A DNA stretch of 64,000 bases from Xestospongia bergquistia (taxonomy: Eukaryota > Porifera > Demospongiae > Haplosclerida > Petrosiidae): assembly GCA_963965975.1 (NCBI GenBank), contig OZ014422.1:2999155-3063154 (forward strand), in the 5' to 3' direction. Shown here piece by piece: positions 60,073 to 64,000 of the stretch. Below the pieces are notes generated by a model. That model did no database searches, was not told the DNA's origin, and saw only the letters and a list, made by a program, of their open reading frames with translations. Within the stretch, counting starts at the first letter, position 1; the number at the start of each line of letters is the position of its first letter. A program made the translations under genes and the position numbers.

Positions 60073-61051
60073 ATGGAGATGGATATAGACGACAGAAGAG
60101 TAGAAGTGATTGGCGTTGGTAAACAATTAGGATACCCCTCTACTTCATTTCAAAGTGGAAGTTGTTTTAAAGGTTACCAACAAAGTAAAGGGAATAAATA
60201 TCACGTTGACGTCATCATTCAGGTTGGTGTTTCATTAAAGAAACGATAAAACGTGTCTTGTCTTATAGCATATCGATTATGATAATGATCTACTTTCCGG
60301 GTATTTGAAAATACAAGGACTCACTGAGGTATTAGTAGGTGCTTCATTGACAATATTGTTTGGATTTACTTCAGGAATTTCCTACTTTGACCACGTTCTT
60401 TGAAGGAGAGATAATTGGTGGAAAACATCCTTTTCTCACTAGAAAATGGGATGCCTCAGAAGAAGTAGACAGAAAACATTGGGGAAAGTTTTTAGCTTTT
60501 CGAAATTTTTCAAAGTGCTTCAACTCAGATAAATTTGATTACAAACAATTAAAAGACAGCGATCATATCTTTATGAGATGGAAGGTTAAACCCTATTATT
60601 ATCATTACTATCACCTCTCATGACACACACAAAGACTATAAACAAGTTGAGGGAGCATGCAATCAGCTAATGAAAAATAACAACAATCCAATAATTAATT
60701 TTAGACAATAATTACTTCACATTGCTGTCATGCTCTCCCCCACATTTGCTTTGCATGCACTTTACACAAAATAAGACATGTGTTATTACTATTTCTATTT
60801 CTCTCTATTTTAGGAATTATTCTTAGTTCCTGATCATCGAATTACCGATATTAATGGTGCATCTTTAGCAGGATTTTATTACATATGTCTGCATCAGTCT
60901 ACGGGAACAATAGATGGATTTTATTATCATCGTCTATCTGACTGGTAACATAAGTCTTTTTCTCAGTGGTCATGATATTTTGTTTAGGTTCCAGTCAATT
61001 TCATTGCAGCAAGTTCCTCAAAGTGGCCTGTCCACATTCCAGTTCCATTGA
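60073..61051 (+). CDS. GID4: GID4/Vid24: substrate receptor of the CTLH (GID) E3 ligase
   Basis: Beta-barrel receptor that binds N-terminal Pro (Pro/N-degron) substrates for the CTLH ubiquitin ligase. Five exons (60073-60222, 60269-60328, 60375-60584, 60814-60944, 60988-61051) sum to 204 codons, covering the barrel without the long low-complexity N-terminus of the human protein (300). Matches: [80 protein letters not shown] and the closing [11 protein letters not shown]. The conserved EGEI, KHPF and FYYI strands around the binding pocket are present. Divergent from POLG2 and convergent with the MARF1-like gene. Confidence 0.95.
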
Positions 61052-61244
61052 TAACTGGTTTCTGTCTTGGTAGCTCCTCCCCTCCATACAACTTCACTTG
61101 TGTTCACAAATGTATGTTTTAAAGATCAAATCACATCTTTTAATAATAATTTATTATTATTTCATCTCAAAGTAATAATCAAATCCAAGTTGGTTAGGGT
61201 TATAGCTTTACATCTATAAAAATACTGTGTGTATTGTGAGTTCC

Positions 61245-64000
61245 TTAAAGGTTGGGCCACTCAGTGGGACCAGACATAGGTGAGTCAAGCAAAGTGTCTA
61301 CACTGGCTTGTGGAATGACAAGAGTTTCATTTTCTGGAGGAAATGAGTCATTGTCTTCAGATTGCTCGGGTACCACCTCCACAACAGAAGGCGGCTCTGA
61401 CATAGGCTGCCCTTGAAAATGACAAGCGAGTTCTAGTTTACGTTTATTTTTAGATCTTTGTTTTGGTGGTCCCTCTACTCGCTCTATCTCACGAGCAGAA
61501 AGCTCACCAAAATATTCAAAGTATGTGTCCATGAGTTTGACTTTACTCTGGGTGTCTGAAGTACTTCGAATATCTTCTTTCATCAATTCAACGACGGCCT
61601 CTGGTGCCATACCCGCAAACTGCCCATAATCAAGACCAAGTGCAGGATTAAGGCTCCTATCATGAGCAACTGATAAGTTGTCAGGTATACAGTTTTCATC
61701 AGGTGAGACAACATTATTGTCTATAGCTGTCTCAACTGTATGATTACTGTGTGCTTTTGTTTTGGAAATGGTTTCTTCTTCTGCACCACTGCCTTGACTA
61801 ACAATCGCTTTCAATAAATCTTCATCAATAAAATCAAGAGTGATTGAGTCGGGTAGTGGATCTTCCACCATTTGTCGATAATGAGCATATAACTCTTCTG
61901 GAACTGACATCAACTCATCATCATCTGCCTTTAGATAATCAGGAGCAATACATGATTGCTCCTCCATTCTTGTATTAGGATAAGGATGGCCTGTAGGAGC
62001 CCAAATCACGAGATCCTCTGCTGCAAGATGAATTACATGATTAGCTTGACGCAAAGGTTTTCTTATCCAGTTATAAATGTTAGGGTCTTGTGGTTTATGG
62101 AACATAGAGAGAAAAAGTGTGGGTAGCATGTCAAGACCAATCTGACCATTATGAGCTGTTAGGAGGTGGCGGAGTTGCTCACAGAAGAGCCCTCGAGATG
62201 TGAGAGAGAGATAAGGTTGAGGCTCAGATACAGCCTAAAAAATGAAAGTGATTCAGCATTATGTCAATTAAATTAGTAGCTCTTAGTTATATCATGCCTA
62301 ATTACTTACTTTAATGAAAGGAGATATTTCATTTATCAAAACAAGCGATTCTAAAGTCTCCATACCCAACTGTTCTAACAACAAAGGAATACCAAAATAA
62401 TGTCGATAATGTTCCATGAACAGATCCATTGACGTGCATTCTTCTCCTTTACGAAATAGTAGCTCACAGGCCAATAAACTGAAGACTTCGTATCGTGCCT
62501 TCATTGACAGTGCTATACAACTATTTTGTTCATCAAACTACATGACAGATCAATCATTAAAATCATGACCAATGGGCGTGGCTTACTTTGATCACTGTTT
62601 TTATACTCTTGTGTTTAAGTAGTTTCTCAACTCGATCATGGGCATATACTAAAGGATTAAGTTTGTGAGCATGACATTCTAAGTAGAGAGCTCTCATATC
62701 CTCTAAAGACAATGTGAAGTTGACATTAGGACGATATACAAAAAGATATTGAATATCTTTGCTAAGTTTCCAGAGAGCATCAGAAGGTACTAAAGATACT
62801 AGAACAATATCAGGGGTTGGTTTGGTGATCTAGGGTTTAAATATTACAGAAGATCAAACATTTATAGCTAATTCTTCCATTATTTATTAAATATCAACTA
62901 ACCATAAAACGATGAGGGCTTTTCTTTCCACCATAAGTATTGATACAATATAATAAATCTTTTAGTTGTGGGTTGGATGGATCAAATGTCTTTTCAAATG
63001 CTTCACAGAGTTCACTGAGTGTCATAGCATGCTCTGGATGTGAGAGAAGAAGACGATGAATTTCTGAACACAATCGTAAACAAGTAGATTCTGACATCTT
63101 GATAGAAAATCCTTTTAACTCTTCCTCATTGACTGAGTCATGTTTTACTTGTTCTCCAGAGTTAGTTTGTGTCTTATCTGTCTGCAATGGTTCTGTCTGC
63201 ATTGGCCCAGCCTGTGGAGGCTCTGTTTGTAATACCTCAGTCAGTATGGGCTCTCTCTGCAACAGCTCTGGTTGTGTGGTCTTTGTCTGTAGTGGATCTG
63301 CTTGTAATGAAATACCCTGTAATGATGGTGTCTTTGGTATTGGTAACTGTGACTTCTGTTCCGTCTCTCCTAATGATGACTGCCTTTGTCTACGACTCTT
63401 CTTTGGTTCAACAACAGTTGCAGTAAGTAATTGTATTTCTAAGCTAGCACCTTGTCCAGATACCTACATGTAATCAAGAATATTTGAGATCTCTGCAGAC
63501 TACACCACCTACCTTGACATTAGGAAGCTCTTTGACAGCTTCATTCACTGAGGAATAACCAAGTTGGTTAAGATTAATTTGATTTTTAAATGTTGCATAA
63601 TATGATGTTGTGAGTGCCTCTAACGTCATTTTATGACCTGCACAGTCCAACAAGAGACAGGTTACTTGGTCTAGAAACACTTGGCGTGCTTGTTCCATAG
63701 CTGGAGTAGGAACATGAGTAGCTATTGCAATTGAAGTTTTGGGAACCAATTTTTTTAGATGAGCTACTCGCCTTGCTCCTTCACCTGTCAACTATAAGGG
63801 ATAGATAACTTCTGATAAGTAATTTAGATTGACTAACCATAACCACATCAGGAATAGCCTCTAATACTTGGATCAACTTTTTCTTGCCATAAAATTTAGC
63901 ATCAAATTCTTTTTTATACATTCCCTTATACTCAGGAACTATTTGAGTGAGAAGAAGACCTTGTGGGTACTTTACAAGAATATTTCTAAGTTCACAGGCA
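61245..64000 (-). CDS. MARF1-like protein with tandem LOTUS/OST-HTH domains (5' end outside)
   Basis: C-terminal about 820 residues in six exons (63838->64000, 63513-63791, 62903-63463, 62587-62829, 62310-62537, 61245-62234), all phase 0. At least four winged-helix LOTUS repeats are seen: one ending KKKLIQVLEAIPDVVM, one with CAGHKMTLEALTTSYYATF, one with HPEHAMTLSELCEAFEKTF, one with TSMDLFMEHYRHYFGIPL, and possibly another in HNGQIGLDMLPTLFLSMF. LOTUS domains bind RNA (G4) or partner helicases in germline RNA regulation. The repeat number and the APTGHPYPNT segment suggest MARF1 (limkain-b1); TDRD5/7 is less likely because no Tudor domain is seen. A Q/T/P-rich linker separates two domains. 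The NYN nuclease and RRM regions would lie outside. Confidence 0.7.

Noticed and set aside
63099-63473. Plus-strand frames of 85-124 codons opposite the MARF1-like gene
   Set aside because: Antisense of a repeat-rich coding exon whose minus-strand frame matches LOTUS proteins; no start context or splice support.

Overview
The window is nuclear DNA of an animal with a very compact, AT-rich genome. Genes have many short introns (often 40-60 bp, GT-AG), start codons 13-160 bp apart in divergent pairs, and 3' ends 20-230 bp apart in convergent pairs. The gene set is metazoan (GGA, LAMTOR2, GID4, INTS15, POLG2, a MARF1-like LOTUS protein, UNC13D/BAIAP3-like proteins). Compactness, a Death-domain exon and the lack of vertebrate or insect features suggest a sponge, probably a demosponge such as Amphimedon; this is inference.

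Left part (1-27.2 kb): a cluster of UNC13D/BAIAP3-like genes (C2A - MUN - C2B) on the minus strand. Copy A (partial at the window edge), copy B (5'-truncated, broken, joined to a Death-domain exon), copy C and copy D. A+B and C+D look like a duplicated two-gene block. A fifth copy, E, lies inverted at 36.3-45.5 kb and is closest to C. Two C2B types exist: B/D keep acidic calcium-loop residues, while C/E have lost at least two of them.

Middle (27.3-35.7 kb): LIG1 (replicative DNA ligase with PIP box) diverges from copy D over about 160 bp holding two E2F-like sites. An initiator tRNA-Met gene sits antisense in a LIG1 intron. RPP21 (RNase P) is convergent with LIG1. Then come a broken, intron-bearing CDK9 duplicate and a broken SWIM zinc-finger gene fragment, both apparently brought in with, or next to, copy E. 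Fragments of the RPP21 and COX10 start regions on both sides of this 14 kb block suggest it was inserted into an ancestral RPP21-COX10 divergent promoter.

Right part (46.7-64 kb): housekeeping genes in strict alternation: COX10(+), INTS15(-), GGA(+), LAMTOR2(-), RRS1(+), POLG2(-), GID4(+), MARF1-like(-, 5' end outside). Divergent pairs share tiny promoters, two of them with CACGTG E-boxes. They serve heme A synthesis, Integrator, Golgi-endosome sorting, Ragulator signalling, ribosome biogenesis, mtDNA replication, CTLH/GID degradation and RNA regulation.

Repeats are mostly MITE- and foldback-like, with a 105-bp tandem repeat, (CA)n and (TA)n tracts and palindromic satellites. No CRISPR, prokaryotic operon or intact autonomous transposon was seen. 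Exon sums were checked and are multiples of three for LIG1, RPP21, COX10, INTS15, GGA, RRS1, POLG2 and GID4; LAMTOR2 is the exception. Exon borders were placed by eye.
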